In this document: positions 12,718 to 23,164 of the stretch, in pieces | How the letters are laid out: each line of letters starts with the position of its first letter | Numbering within the stretch: the stretch's first letter is position 1 | Source of the DNA: Nothopassalora personata | Taxonomy: Eukaryota > Ascomycota > Dothideomycetes > Mycosphaerellales > Mycosphaerellaceae | NCBI GenBank assembly: GCA_033816765.1 | Contig: CM066294.1 | Location: 3,256,599 to 3,320,598 of the forward strand | Reading direction: 5' to 3' | Length of the DNA: 64,000 nucleotides | Notes under the pieces: model-generated | Database searches by the model: none | Seen by the model: only the letters and a program-made list of their open reading frames with translations | Told to the model about the DNA's origin: nothing | Translations under genes and position numbers: made by a program

Positions 12718-13475
12718 CGTTATCTGCCGATGTGGTGGTATGGCAGTCAAAGTCGGTGGCGCCGCGGTGGTTGTGTCGCAGGGAGCTGGTTGTTTGTTTG
12801 TTTGTTGCTCTGCATCCAACAACCAACACTGATGACGCCACACGGGAAGAACATTCCTCCGACGTTGTCGTCTAGTACCTATGCTGATGTGGTATTTAGT
12901 CTCCTCGCTACATCGAGCGACATTTTTGCGGCGGCGAACGTGTATCATACACAGTTATCACAAATGAATACTTAATCGCGTCTTCTGGAAGAGTCTCACC
13001 AGTCCTGTTCCGTCGTCATCGCATTTTCGGGTTGTGCACAAGTAAAGCTATACGAGTCCAACGTGTGGAAATAGTTCTGTCCAGCCTGGGTATGGATCAG
13101 GTGCAGGACATGATATCCTGTCCGTTTTCCTGCACCTCCCGCGTGACTGTGAGGATTGATTCTGCTCGACGACGGAAGTGCGGAGGCCAGCGTTGTTCGA
13201 GGCACCGTTACTTTTACCGTTTGCATACGTTGGGAGAGCGCAGATGGTGTGAGCTGATTTGGTAAACAACCCAACATGTGACCGGCAGATCCTCGGGACA
13301 GTTGATCGAGCTTCGTCAGTGGAAGCTGCCTTCAACTCGGACCTCCAAACACCAATACACCACCACATCAACATCATCGCCGACACTACCCCATCACACT
13401 CCACCCCTCACCAACGCCACTGAATCTCCGCGCAAACGACAGCAACCCCCCTGATCACCTCACCGCACCGTCACC
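12718..13475. promoter_or_regulatory. Shared promoter region of the UCH and Rpt5 genes
   Basis: 758 bp between two divergent start codons, one for a ubiquitin hydrolase and one for a proteasome ATPase. Bases just before the Rpt5 start (about 13330-13475) are C/A-rich and pyrimidine-rich on the coding strand, as is usual for fungal 5' leaders. I found no exact yeast proteasome control element (GGTGGCAAA) by eye. Short open frames inside it have no recognisable motifs. Confidence 0.5.
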
Positions 13476-14991
13476 ATGTCGACGCTCGAGGACCTGGATG
13501 ATATGGAACGCGACGGCAAGAAGGAGGAGAACAACGACGGCGACAAGGACAAGAAGTCGGAGCAGAACGGCAGCGATGCGGACATGAAGGATGCTGACGG
13601 CGGTGAGAAGAAGGAGGATGAGAAGAAGAAGGAAGAGGAAGACGTCATCGACTACGAGATCCTCAACTCATCGACACGCGACATTGTGGCCCGGCGGCGA
13701 CTGCTCGAGAACGACACACGGATCATGAAGAGCGAGTTTCAGCGGCTGTCACACGAGAAGCAGAGCATGATGGACAAGATCAAGGACAACGTTGAGAAGA
13801 TCGACAACAACCGCCAGCTACCGTATCTCGTCGGCAACGTGGTGGAGATATTAGATCTGGACGTCGAGAAGGAAGCGGCAGAAGAGGGCGCCAACATCGA
13901 CCTCGATGCCACTCGGGTTGGCAAGTCGGCCGTCATCAAGACTTCGACACGACAGACCATCTTCCTGCCGCTCATCGGACTGGTCGATCACGAGAAGCTG
14001 AAGCCCGGTGACCTGATCGGTGTGAACAAGGACTCCTACCTCATCCTGGACACGTTACCGGCAGAGTATGATAGCAGAGTGAAGGCCATGGAGGTCGATG
14101 AGAAGCCGACGGAGAAGTACACAGATGTTGGTGGTCTGGACAAGCAGATTGAGGAGCTGGTCGAGGCTGTCGTCTGGCCGATGAAGGAGGCCGAGCGCTT
14201 CAAGAAGATTGGCATCAAGGCGCCTAAGGGTATGTATGCGGATCATACGCGGGCGATGGCACGGACTAACGCTGTCGGATAGGCGCGCTGATGTACGGTC
14301 CTCCCGGTACTGGTAAGACTCTACTCGCCCGAGCCTGCGCCGCCCAAACCGAAGCCACTTTCCTCAAGCTCGCCGGTCCGCAGCTCGTGCAAATGTTCAT
14401 CGGAGATGGCGCGAAGCTCGTCCGCGATTGCTTCGCGCTTGCAAAAGAGAAGGCACCTTCCATCATCTTCATCGACGAGCTCGACGCCGTGGGTACGAAG
14501 CGTTTCGACAGCGACAAGTCTGGAGATCGTGAAGTCCAGCGCACTATGCTGGAGCTCCTCAACCAGCTGGACGGCTTCGCATCAGATGAGCGGATCAAGG
14601 TGTTGGCTGCAACAAATCGTGTCGATGTTCTCGACCCTGCACTGCTGAGATCTGGTCGTCTGGACAGGAAGATCGAGTTCCCACTGCCGAACGAGGAAGC
14701 AAGAGCACAGATCCTGAGGATTCACAGCAGAAAGATGACGGTCGATGAGGGCGTCAACTGGCCTGAGCTGGCAAGGAGTACGGACGAGTTTGGTGGAGCG
14801 CAGCTAAAGGCTGTGTGTGTGGAGGCAGGCATGATCGCGCTGCGAAGTGGGCAGAGCAAGATCAGCCACGAGCATTATGTTGATGCGATTGCTGAGGTGC
14901 AAGCGAAGAAGAAGGTGAGTGATGCATGTCGAGAGCACGTGCATCAAATACTGACGATCTTTCACAGGATACTGTCAACTTCTACGCATAA
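13476..14991 (+). CDS. rpt5: 26S proteasome regulatory ATPase subunit Rpt5
   Basis: Three exons: 13476-14229, 14283-14914 and 14968-14991, with introns of 53 and 53 bp, giving 469 aa. A charged Lys/Glu/Asp-rich N-terminus (residues 1-60) leads into the coiled coil and OB region ([12 protein letters not shown]). The AAA+ core follows: Walker A GPPGTGKT (257-264), Walker [10 protein letters not shown] (about 312-320), sensor AATNRVD and arginine fingers in [13 protein letters not shown]. The tiny last exon encodes DTVNFYA, supplying the HbYX-type tail (FYA) that docks into the 20S alpha ring and opens its gate. Without that exon the protein would lose this tail, which supports the splice choice. 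It is one of six ATPases of the 19S base, a single-copy essential gene in yeast. Confidence 0.97.
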
Positions 14992-15992
14992 GCGTGAAGT
15001 TGTTGCAACTGGATCATGGTACGATAGCATAGCTCGGCGCTCGACGGAGCGCATCAATAGACGACCTGTAAACCACCACCATCACAACGAGGCGGCTGCT
15101 GCAAACGTGGCAGCTTCACTTCGCAGGCACGTCTTGCGCTAATTCAGGACATCGAGAACCACTTCCAATATGTAGCGAGTCGTGGCCGCCTTCCGAGACC
15201 TGGCTGCGACCATCGTGACGTGCACACTGACTTCTGCAGGTCCACGATCGACAGGTACTGACTCGCCGACATGCGACGTGCTAGGTCACGACACGACGAC
15301 CACCAAGTATGCCATCGGGAAAGTTGATCTTGGATGCATCGATCATATATCAAGATTCTTGGTAGTCGTGTCGGAATCCGAGGTTGTCACATATGTCTAT
15401 GCGACCGCATTCCGGCCTCTTCAGGATTGCTTGCGTAGCCTTTCGTCGCTCATAACGACCTGGCGACACATCTTCCCGGTGGATCATAATGCTAAACATG
15501 CCCTTCCACTCCATGAAGAAGCCGAAAACGAAGTCGCAGCCGAAGCTGCGGGACGAAGCGGCAGCTCCGCCGAAGCGCAAGCAGGTTAGCATACGGATGT
15601 TGTTGCCGGCGCTCCTTGCGGTGTTTGGGTGGGTAAGCGACAATGGTGGGAGTGCATGGCGGAAGCTGAATGTGGGTATAGACCGGTCGTCTCCCCGCCG
15701 AAGTGATGATGGTCCGGGATGGCGACGATTGGGTGGTCATGTGGTATGTGTTGAAACAGCTGCGTGATGGTAGCGTATGTTTACTTACTGATAACAGCCA
15801 TTTTAGACACCGCTCCTGAGGACGCGGATGTCGGTATAAGGACACCGTGCATCACCGGCGGCCTACAAATAGCATCTTCACTTTATCCAGGATCCTCTTT
15901 GATTTTTGCGTAACCGTAGCTTCATCTTCCAAGGGCATCACACAACAATCTTCCCGGACAGAAGCCTGAATAATACACAAGAGATTACGTTC
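14992..15992. other. Intergenic; one doubtful small frame
   Basis: Follows the Rpt5 stop. An ATG at 15489 opens 92 codons with a Lys-rich start (MKKPKTKSQPK) and a short hydrophobic stretch (IRMLLPALLAVFGW). A GTAAGC directly after GW could be a splice donor. This might be a small membrane protein, but nothing else supports it. No other motif seen. Confidence 0.3.
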
Positions 15993-16860
15993 ATGCACTC
16001 TACAACGTCCATCATGGAGAATGTCACTTCCTCACCCCAGAAGGACGATCTCCAGGCCCTGCGATGCGCTGGTCACCGCAAAGTCCCAGCGGACCACAAA
16101 GACCACTTCTCTCTCTTTGCCCGCGAGCTCCGCAACAGAATATACGGACTCTATTTCGACGACATCGGTGACCGCGTCCACGGTTCCTGGATCCGCAGCG
16201 ATGATGACTGCTTCTGCTTCAGCTCACGCGACCTGGAATTACTCTTAGTCAGTCAACAGGTGAATTCTGAGTCCGCTTCGTGATTCTGGAACCAGTATCA
16301 GGGCCTCCTGCGATGCGCGACGTTGATGAGAAGTATTTCTATCAGATCCATCCCTGCGGCTTTCAAGAGACACCGAGGTGCTTTTGACGAGGGAGAGCCG
16401 GAGGTTACGTATCATCTCGACGCCGGCTCGTGGTATGGATACCGTGGTATTTGGGCATGTGATGAAGGTGGATGCCCTTATCGATGTGCTGGAGAAGAAT
16501 CGCGTGACCTATGATGAGGGCGGAGAGAAGCTTGCGGCTTTTCATGGGGAGCATGAGGTTAATCGGAGTATGCGACTTCCTGTTGAGGTGCCGGAGGTTC
16601 CTTGCTTGAAGCATGATCAGGATCGGGTTGTGGAGGTTTGGGTACAGAATGACGGGAAGGCGTGGAAGTTTAAGGTGAGGTTTCATCTAGAGTATGAATG
16701 TTTGCGGTTGAGTGGGCCGATGTCGAGGTTGGATTGGGCGTTGATAAGCGAGAATTTTGTGGAAGGGGGAGACGAGGAGGTCGCGGCGTCGAGGAGGATG
16801 ATTGTTTGGCAGTGCTTCAGGCTCGGTGGCTGTGAGTCTAAGTCGCTTGGTGCTCGATAG
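15993..16860 (+). CDS. ELRNRIY-motif protein (F-box-like family), structure uncertain
   Basis: The first part, from the ATG at 15993, contains FSLFARELRNRIYGLYF, the start of a large family of uncharacterised Pezizomycotina proteins often labelled F-box-like. It runs through LLLVSQQ to a stop near 16281. The second coding-like part (16378-16860) is in another frame and contains KVDALIDVLEKN and RLDWALISENFVEGG. A 118-bp intron (16260-16377, GTGAAT...AG) would join them into about 250 aa. That would discard YFYQIHPCGFQETPRCF, coded in a third frame at about 16334-16384, which resembles the usual continuation of this family. So the gene may carry a frameshift instead. Confidence 0.45.
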
Positions 16861-17258
16861 GGATGGGGATGGTGAAGGGACGAGTCTGCCGTATGTATTT
16901 CTTTAAGAAGATGTCTGCGGGTGGGAAGCCGCTCACGTACCATCTGATTCTGGTGACGCTGCCAACACTCTCGCGTGGTTATTAGCACGGTCTTTAGTGT
17001 GGGCTGTGATCGACTCATGTCGTGCATGCGGCATTTCGTGCTATAGCACAATATCTTGTTATATACCAGGATGGCTTCACTTGCCGACTGCAGTGACATC
17101 ATTCATGCCTTTCCGTTCAAGACGAACACATCACATTCCCCCAGCTGCTTCAACAAGGCGAAATCTCCTCCAACCACTCTGGTCCATTCAAACAGGACTG
17201 ACTCCTCGACTATTCAGAACAGTCTTCGACCCACCAACCAACCTCGCTGACGACCGAT
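16861..17258. other. Intergenic spacer
   Basis: 398 bp with nothing recognisable; presumably the 3' end of the preceding gene and the promoter of the 201-aa gene. Confidence 0.4.
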
Positions 17259-17864
17259 ATGGCTGCTGAAACCTCACTGTTCGATCCACCATTGAAGGGG
17301 CTCCACAAACGAGCAGCAAGCAGTATCCGCTCGATCCGGTCACACAAGTCAACTTCCTCAAAAGCATCCGATGCATCAGATAAGTCCTACTATTGCGATC
17401 TACTGGGCGTGAGGACGCAGGACAAAGAACTCGCCGGCGATGCCTCATCATCTTCAAGACCGTGCTCGGATGCATCCCTCGCTTCTGGGACGACTAAATC
17501 CCCAGCGAGCCCGAACGCCTCCTCGACCGTGACGGATGCTTCTCCCCAGTCTTCGATATCTATGACTGAGCACGACCTCTTCGGGACGAAACTTGCCCCC
17601 ACAGAGGAGGAATTGGCACCCAGCGTGCCAGATGCTGTTGAGCTGGAGAGTGGGAAGTACAAGGTGCCGGAGCCGATTGACAAGCAGTTCTTCAAGGACC
17701 TCACGTGTCTGGAGGACGGGGAGTTGGTGCGGAAGTATGGCTTGACTCAAGTGCGAGACGAGACAGTCGAGGAGGAAGATCATGATATTTGGAAAGGGAA
17801 GAAGGAAGGGAAGTTGAAGAGGATTCTGGACCATTATAAGCCGGGTGTGAAGGAGATTATATGA
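17259..17864 (+). CDS. Unrecognised 201-aa protein
   Basis: Single-exon frame from an ATG with a C/A-rich leader. The first 100 residues are rich in Ser, Ala and Thr (disordered-looking, with RSIRSHKSTSS), the middle is acidic, and the C-terminus (QFFKDLTCLEDGELVRKYGL, then KGKKEGKLKRILDHYKPG) looks folded and charged. There is no signal peptide or membrane segment. The long open frame in normal codon use, without RIP signs, suggests a real gene. I do not recognise a family. Confidence 0.6.
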   Translation: MAAETSLFDPPLKGLHKRAASSIRSIRSHKSTSSKASDASDKSYYCDLLGVRTQDKELAGDASSSSRPCSDASLASGTTKSPASPNASSTVTDASPQSSISMTEHDLFGTKLAPTEEELAPSVPDAVELESGKYKVPEPIDKQFFKDLTCLEDGELVRKYGLTQVRDETVEEEDHDIWKGKKEGKLKRILDHYKPGVKEII

Positions 17865-18248
17865 TGAGTCAGTCCCGCTGCTTACAATACAATGCTACGA
17901 TCATCGTCTGTCGAGGTGAAGTATGGACGCCAGTCTGAGCCTGCATCATCTTCGCCGTAGGATTAGAACACAATTCGGAAGCCTCCTGTGACAGCGAGAG
18001 GGTCCGAAGCTCGACCAAGACCATGATTTGTGCTCGAGTAGGACGTTTCACAGCTAGAGGTGTCCTAGAGAACCCGGAAGCGCTAAAATTCTGTCACAAG
18101 TCCACCTTTCTGGCGCTTCGAGATCATACAGTGCAAGGCTACTTCACTGTTGGCTGGGACGAGTGCATTCCTGCCTTCAGCCGACTATAGTTGATTCGCA
18201 ACGGGCGTTTGGATCGAGCCCAAGGCCCTTAACCAATGCGCTTGCGCT
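17865..18248. other. Intergenic spacer
   Basis: No gene or motif seen. Composition is normal. Confidence 0.4.
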
Positions 18249-18842
18249 ATGCTGCACAATGGCCTAGGCCTCTTGGAACATCTGGAGAGGCATTCAAAGA
18301 AGGCAGAAAACTCTGACATCGTGAAAGAGCACCTCCAGTTCCCCGTGACTAGTATATATACTTTCGGAGACGTCGAGATCAACTGGTCCCAACCGCTCAT
18401 GATCGATGTTGGGCGCCGGAAAGGCAGGCGTGCCGGGAGATTCTGAAAGAACACATTTCGCTCGAGGGAAGGATTGTGCTCCAGGATCAGACCGAAGTCT
18501 TGCAAGAGACATCTCCAATGAAATCGCATGGAGACTGTCCAGATATATGGAGAGTGATAATATTTTCATCGGCACTTTCAATGCCCGCGAATCATTGTAC
18601 TTTGCCGCAAAACTCGTACTAGGCGCCGCAGTATCGAAAACACGGTGTGGCGAGCTGGTTGAAGAAATTTGGCATGTCTTCGTGCAGCATCGTCGGCACG
18701 TTTGTACCAGAGGCATATGCCGGCATACCCATCCGGCAGAAGCGCCGGCTGAGCGTTGAGCACAATTGATTGCCGCACCGCGCATTTTGTTCCTCGATGA
18801 GCCCATGTCTGGAGTAGATTCTGCTGCGAGCTTTAAAAGTTA
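18249..18842 (+). pseudogene. Fragment of an ABCG-type ABC transporter
   Basis: Pieces of one nucleotide-binding domain lie in different frames. IYTFGDVEINW is near 18350-18385, GTFNARESLYFAAKL near 18570-18615, GELVEEIW near 18650, PIRQKRRLS near 18730-18755, and an intact Walker B and D-loop LIAAPRILFLDEPMSGVDS at about 18768-18825. The Walker A loop and the ABC signature (normally before the KRRLS segment) are missing, and frameshifts separate the parts. It stops at a TAA near 18840 with no transmembrane domain. Intact relatives (White/Pdr type) export lipids or drugs; this copy cannot. The decay is by indels, with no RIP pattern. Confidence 0.75.
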
Positions 18843-19299
18843 AGTGGTACTTGAAGAGCATAATGTAAGCGCACAATCTACTGGTGGTCTGTTCAATTCA
18901 TCGACCTTCCGCCTCCATTCGAGAACTGTGTCAATGTCACATGGACAGAGCATGTTTGCATACGCTGGTGATGAATCCGGTAAGCAACAAGCATTATGGA
19001 CATTGTAATCAGGTCTATTCGTGGACTTGGATCGGTCTCGAGATACAAAATGTCACCTTGATCAACTCCGTCTGCCACGCAAAATGTCACTATTCAGCCA
19101 CTTTGTCGCGCAGCTGATCTCGCCTCTGCTTGGTCCACCTGATGCCGCCAGAAAAAACATGCAGTACATCAACTTAGTTGCTCGAGACGACGCTCAAGCT
19201 TGCTTGACATGCCCCTTGACCTGCACCACAGCTTCCATCTGCTCTTCAGCCTCCGTTTTGAAATTTGTCCTCTAGAGCATCGCCATTAACGAACGTTAC
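18843..19299. other. No recognisable gene
   Basis: Possibly more of the decayed ABC transporter or downstream sequence of the transporter pseudogene on the other strand. No motif seen. Confidence 0.35.
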
Positions 19300-20080
19300 A
19301 CTCCAATTTAAGCTTGAAACCGTGCGGAATACTTACCCCTTGGTCTCGGGAACATAAAGCCACAAGAGAACACAAATAGGCACAGAGAAAGCCCCGTATA
19401 CGAAGGCGGCTTTGAGGCTCATGTGCAGGAGCATAGGAGGAGTCGCGTAGCTTTGAATGGTCAGTCGAGGACAGATCTTATCAAACATATGCTGTCCTCC
19501 GGATCGTACCATGTAGCGATGCCAAGAAGTGAATTTCCAAGGAAAGTGAAAGGCCCCGTCTTCACACGCAGAAGCGCTGAGGGAAGTTCCGCGGAAAAAA
19601 GGTAGTACGACTAAAGAGGTGAGCGAGCATTTCTCCTGGGTTCAATGATTCGCCTCGCTTACCAAAGCAATCATCTGAAAGTCATAACCTTCTACCCCAC
19701 CATAAAGCCTCCTCAAGCATTTCATCGCCTTTTCTTTCTCCCCGCGTCTGACATGATGCCAAGGAGACTCTGGGATGAAGATCCAGAACAATATGAGAAG
19801 ACCGATCGGGATCCAAAGGAGGCGCATGGCGATCAGGTAGTTGTTCGGATGACGCTGATTGAGTTGCTGCATCATTACAGAGACGATTATACCACCAATG
19901 CCGCTCCTAGGGCAGGACAAGTGCGTTAGTAGAGTAAAGAGTCTATCACGAGAACTGAAAGGGGCCAGTAGAGCTCACCAGACTTGTAGGATGTGGCTCT
20001 AAATCTAGGGACACGAGGAGAAATCTCGAACTCTCTCCGCACAAAGCATCCTCGCACAGCCGTAGCAACAGGCCACATCC
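19300..20080 (-). pseudogene. Decayed MFS sugar transporter
   Basis: On the minus strand a fragment reads EISPR...RATSYKSG (about 20030-19970), then GIGGIIVSVMMQQLNQRHP, LLILFWIFIPESPWHHVRRG and KAMKCLRRLYGGVEGYDF (19920-19690). Much further on comes LKAAFVYGAFSVPICVLLWL ending VPETKG (about 19415-19338). This matches the maltose-permease-like branch of fungal sugar porters: loop after helix 6, then helices 10-12. The frames do not join, even allowing the intron with a TACTAAC branch site near 19935, and the first helices are missing. It lies just downstream of the rhamnosidase on the same strand, so it may once have been its partner transporter. Confidence 0.75.
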
Positions 20081-20086
20081 ATGTGC

Positions 20087-22843
20087 TCACGCGCTCCCAG
20101 TATCTAATCTGAACGTGGATCGCCTGAGTCTCGCCCGAGGAGGCCATTCATCCTGCTGAAAATAGCATGAGAAGTCATGAGAGCCAGATCCGACTTCAAA
20201 GCTCTCCTCCATTGTGTCTTTGACACCCCTCTTCCATGCTGACGGCAGAATCACAACTGCCGTTGAGTTCGGGGGTACCATTAGTGATAGGTGAAACTTG
20301 CCATCTACTTGATCGATGTGCCATGAGCATTCGATGCGGCCGTATGGGCTGTTATATCTTCCTTTGGCATGGGTGATAGTTCCTCCAGGGACTGGCCGCA
20401 CTTTAAACTTGCGCCATCCTGCTTCGAGAGGACTAATGCCCGCTACGTTCTTGTGCAGCCAGTTGGCAACAGACCCAAGAGCGTAGTGATTGAAGCTGGT
20501 CATAGTGCCAGGATTAATGCTTCCGTCCGGTAGCATACTGTCCCATCTCTCCCAGATCGTGGTGGCGTCCATCGTGATCGGATACAGCCATGATGGGCAT
20601 TCCTTCTCAAGAAGCATGCGGTAGGCCAGTTGATGACTTCCTGTGTCTGAAAGAGCGTGGGCAATGAGTGGCGTTCCTACGAAGCCTGTGAAGATGCGAT
20701 ATCCCCCCAGATGAACCAGGTGGGCGAGACGGTCAGCCGATTTCGACATTTGATCATCGCGATCATATAAACCAAATTCGAGCGCAAGCGCGTGCCCAGT
20801 CTGAGTGTCACCGACCAACAGGCCAGCAGGAGTAATATATTCATGCTGAAATGTCGCTTTGACCTTTGCGGCCTCGTTGGAGTACCGTGTTGCAGCCTCC
20901 TGCATCCCAAGCACCATGCTGACCTGCGACAGTGTTTTGAGGACTCGATAGAGGTAGGCATCTGCAACCATCACGCAGTCGGTGGCCGCCCTTCCTGGCT
21001 CGTCAGGTGGCGCAGAGGGGTCAAGCCAATCTCCATACTGCCATACGTTCGGATCCCATAAGCCATTCGGCGCCCTCGGTATCCCTAGGTCGACCCACGT
21101 CTTCATGCTCGCATACTGACTACGGAGGAGTTCGACGTCGCCATTAGCGAGGAATACGTCCCACGGCGTCAGCACGGCAGCATCGTGCCATGCGCATTGT
21201 GGATCCGGTGGATCCGGTGGAAGACCGATGATATCTGGGACGACTACTCCTGGCGCCCCCTTCCTCCCGTCTTCATGTTGCTCTGCCGCGAAGTCGGCAA
21301 GCCAGCTGGCCAGGAAACAGGAAACGTCATAAAGGAAGCTTGCGGTGGGAGGGAAGACTTGAATGTCACCGGTCCAACCAAGGCGTTCGTCTCGTTGAGG
21401 GCAGTCTGTCGGAATCGAGAGAGTGTTACCCCTCATGCTCCAGACCACGTTTTCGTGGAGCTGATTTACGAGAGTATCCGAGCCAGAGAACCACCCCGTA
21501 CGTACCATATCACTGTGCAAAACGACCGCTGTGATATCGTCCCCAGCTGGTAAACCAAGTTGGGCAGGCCATCCATCGATTTGGACAAACCGAAAGCCAT
21601 GGAAGGTGAACTTTGGAGACCATATCGTAGGCTGAGCTTTTGATAGTATCACGCTGTCGACTGGCTTTGCTGTTCTCAAAGTTCTGGTGCAGGGCTCGCC
21701 GTGCTCAAGAACCTCTACGTGACCAAAGGTAATTCGGCGGCCTTCCATGCTGTTGTATATTGGAAGACGTACTGAAAGCTTCCCGGTAAGGTTTTGACCA
21801 AAGTCAATGAGAAGGCGTCCACCTGAGGAGGTCCATATCTTGATGGGTCGCAGCGTTTGCGTCGCTCGCACGGGCGGGGATTCTGACACTTGCAGTTTCG
21901 CCGATGGAAATGGCATCTCTTCTGAACCCAGCCATGAAGTCTGATCGAAGGCTGGGTCGCTATGCCATCCAATCTGCTCGAGGCGAGAGTCAAAGTCCTC
22001 TCCATCGTATATCTCAGAGCGAGTAATTGCGCCGTGCGAAGATTTCCAGTCTGCGTTCGATTGAACCTTGAAGACATCGCCGCTCTCAGAGCTTATCTCC
22101 AACTGCGCGAGGAAGCCCAGCCTATCACCATAGAGACACCGTCTATCTGCCCAGCCGAGTCGACCTGCGAACCAGCCCTCAGCGACCTCTACTCCGAGAA
22201 CGTTTGCAGAATCCGGCTTGAGGACAGCCGTGATGTCAAATACTTGATAGTTTAACCGGTGATGATAGCTGGTCCAGCCGGGAGCCATTTCATGATCGCC
22301 GATCCGATGACCATTTATATAGGCACTATACAGGCCATGAGCTGTAATATAAAGACGGGCCTTTGAGATATTGGTGAAGCTCTCGGGCAGTGAGAACACC
22401 CGCCGGAAGAGGACAGGGCGGATCGGTGAATCTGGCTTAGAGGCGAGAGATGAAGTTATCAATCGCGCCGTCCAGTCAGCCTGGTCTAGGCGGGCATTCT
22501 CCACGGTGACTGTTTTGGACCATGCAGTACTCACGTTGATCTCCTTGCCCACCGAATCCTTCGCCCGTCCATGGGATCGGACTCTAATCCAAGCAGATTC
22601 TCGCGAGCGCAACGCAGCACCAGGCCACGGGACCAGGATTGATTCGGAGCTCTCTACGTGGTGAGTGGACAAGTCCTTGTCTGTGCTTCGGCCGACCTGG
22701 ATGTCATAAGATGTCTGGAACCAGTCTGTGAAGTTTTGATCGTGGGACGAAAACGACCACGACAACCGTGGCGTTGGAGAATCCACGCCAAAACCATCTG
22801 GGTGATGCTCAAAGGAGATGCGATCGATTTCGAGAGACGGCAT
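20087..22843 (-). CDS. Alpha-L-rhamnosidase, glycoside hydrolase family 78
   Basis: Intronless 918-aa frame. The N-terminal beta domains start SFEHHPDGFGVDSPTPRLSW, the standard GH78 opening, and include GLYSAYINGHRIGDHEMAPG and FDFG-type LLIDFGQNLTG. The (alpha/alpha)6 catalytic domain holds DCPQRDERLGWTGD near residue 478, whose Glu is the general acid in characterised GH78 enzymes, and TTIWERWDS near residue 766, whose Glu is the likely base. The C-terminal beta domain ends the protein. It removes terminal L-rhamnose from plant glycosides such as flavonoids or from pectin fragments. No signal peptide is visible, so it probably acts inside the cell after uptake. The neighbouring sugar-porter remnant fits that. 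Length and motif order match the family, and the frame is intact. Confidence 0.95.
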   Translation of the reverse strand: MPSLEIDRISFEHHPDGFGVDSPTPRLSWSFSSHDQNFTDWFQTSYDIQVGRSTDKDLSTHHVESSESILVPWPGAALRSRESAWIRVRSHGRAKDSVGKEINVSTAWSKTVTVENARLDQADWTARLITSSLASKPDSPIRPVLFRRVFSLPESFTNISKARLYITAHGLYSAYINGHRIGDHEMAPGWTSYHHRLNYQVFDITAVLKPDSANVLGVEVAEGWFAGRLGWADRRCLYGDRLGFLAQLEISSESGDVFKVQSNADWKSSHGAITRSEIYDGEDFDSRLEQIGWHSDPAFDQTSWLGSEEMPFPSAKLQVSESPPVRATQTLRPIKIWTSSGGRLLIDFGQNLTGKLSVRLPIYNSMEGRRITFGHVEVLEHGEPCTRTLRTAKPVDSVILSKAQPTIWSPKFTFHGFRFVQIDGWPAQLGLPAGDDITAVVLHSDMVRTGWFSGSDTLVNQLHENVVWSMRGNTLSIPTDCPQRDERLGWTGDIQVFPPTASFLYDVSCFLASWLADFAAEQHEDGRKGAPGVVVPDIIGLPPDPPDPQCAWHDAAVLTPWDVFLANGDVELLRSQYASMKTWVDLGIPRAPNGLWDPNVWQYGDWLDPSAPPDEPGRAATDCVMVADAYLYRVLKTLSQVSMVLGMQEAATRYSNEAAKVKATFQHEYITPAGLLVGDTQTGHALALEFGLYDRDDQMSKSADRLAHLVHLGGYRIFTGFVGTPLIAHALSDTGSHQLAYRMLLEKECPSWLYPITMDATTIWERWDSMLPDGSINPGTMTSFNHYALGSVANWLHKNVAGISPLEAGWRKFKVRPVPGGTITHAKGRYNSPYGRIECSWHIDQVDGKFHLSLMVPPNSTAVVILPSAWKRGVKDTMEESFEVGSGSHDFSCYFQQDEWPPRARLRRSTFRLDTGSA

Positions 22844-23164
22844 ATTCTCTTACTGGAGCAATGCGACCGTCGAGGATAGGAACGTCAGTAGCCAAATGGC
22901 TACATTATTATTATCAATTCTTATCGATGCGACAGCTGGAAGCGGTCAATGCTGCTAATTCGAAGATCCCTCGGTGTATTACGCACCGAGCAAGCATTCA
23001 TCGTGCTAGGTACCGATGTCTTTCAAGCCGTGATGTAAACTGACAATATGCTTTCTCGGTCGTTCTTTCACGCCGACGTGAAGATAAGGTTCCCCGTTGC
23101 GGCGTCTAACTCGAGATGCGGAGAATCCCTGCCGACCGCAGTGGGATCCCGCTGCGCTGCTGCA
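22844..23164. promoter_or_regulatory. Upstream region of the rhamnosidase gene
   Basis: Normal-composition non-coding DNA before the start codon at 22843. No certain regulatory site. It runs into the first, unmutated part of a repeat unit. Confidence 0.35.

Noticed and set aside
5615..23164. tRNA or rRNA genes in the gene island
   Set aside because: No cloverleaf, A/B box pair or rRNA-like stretch was found by eye.
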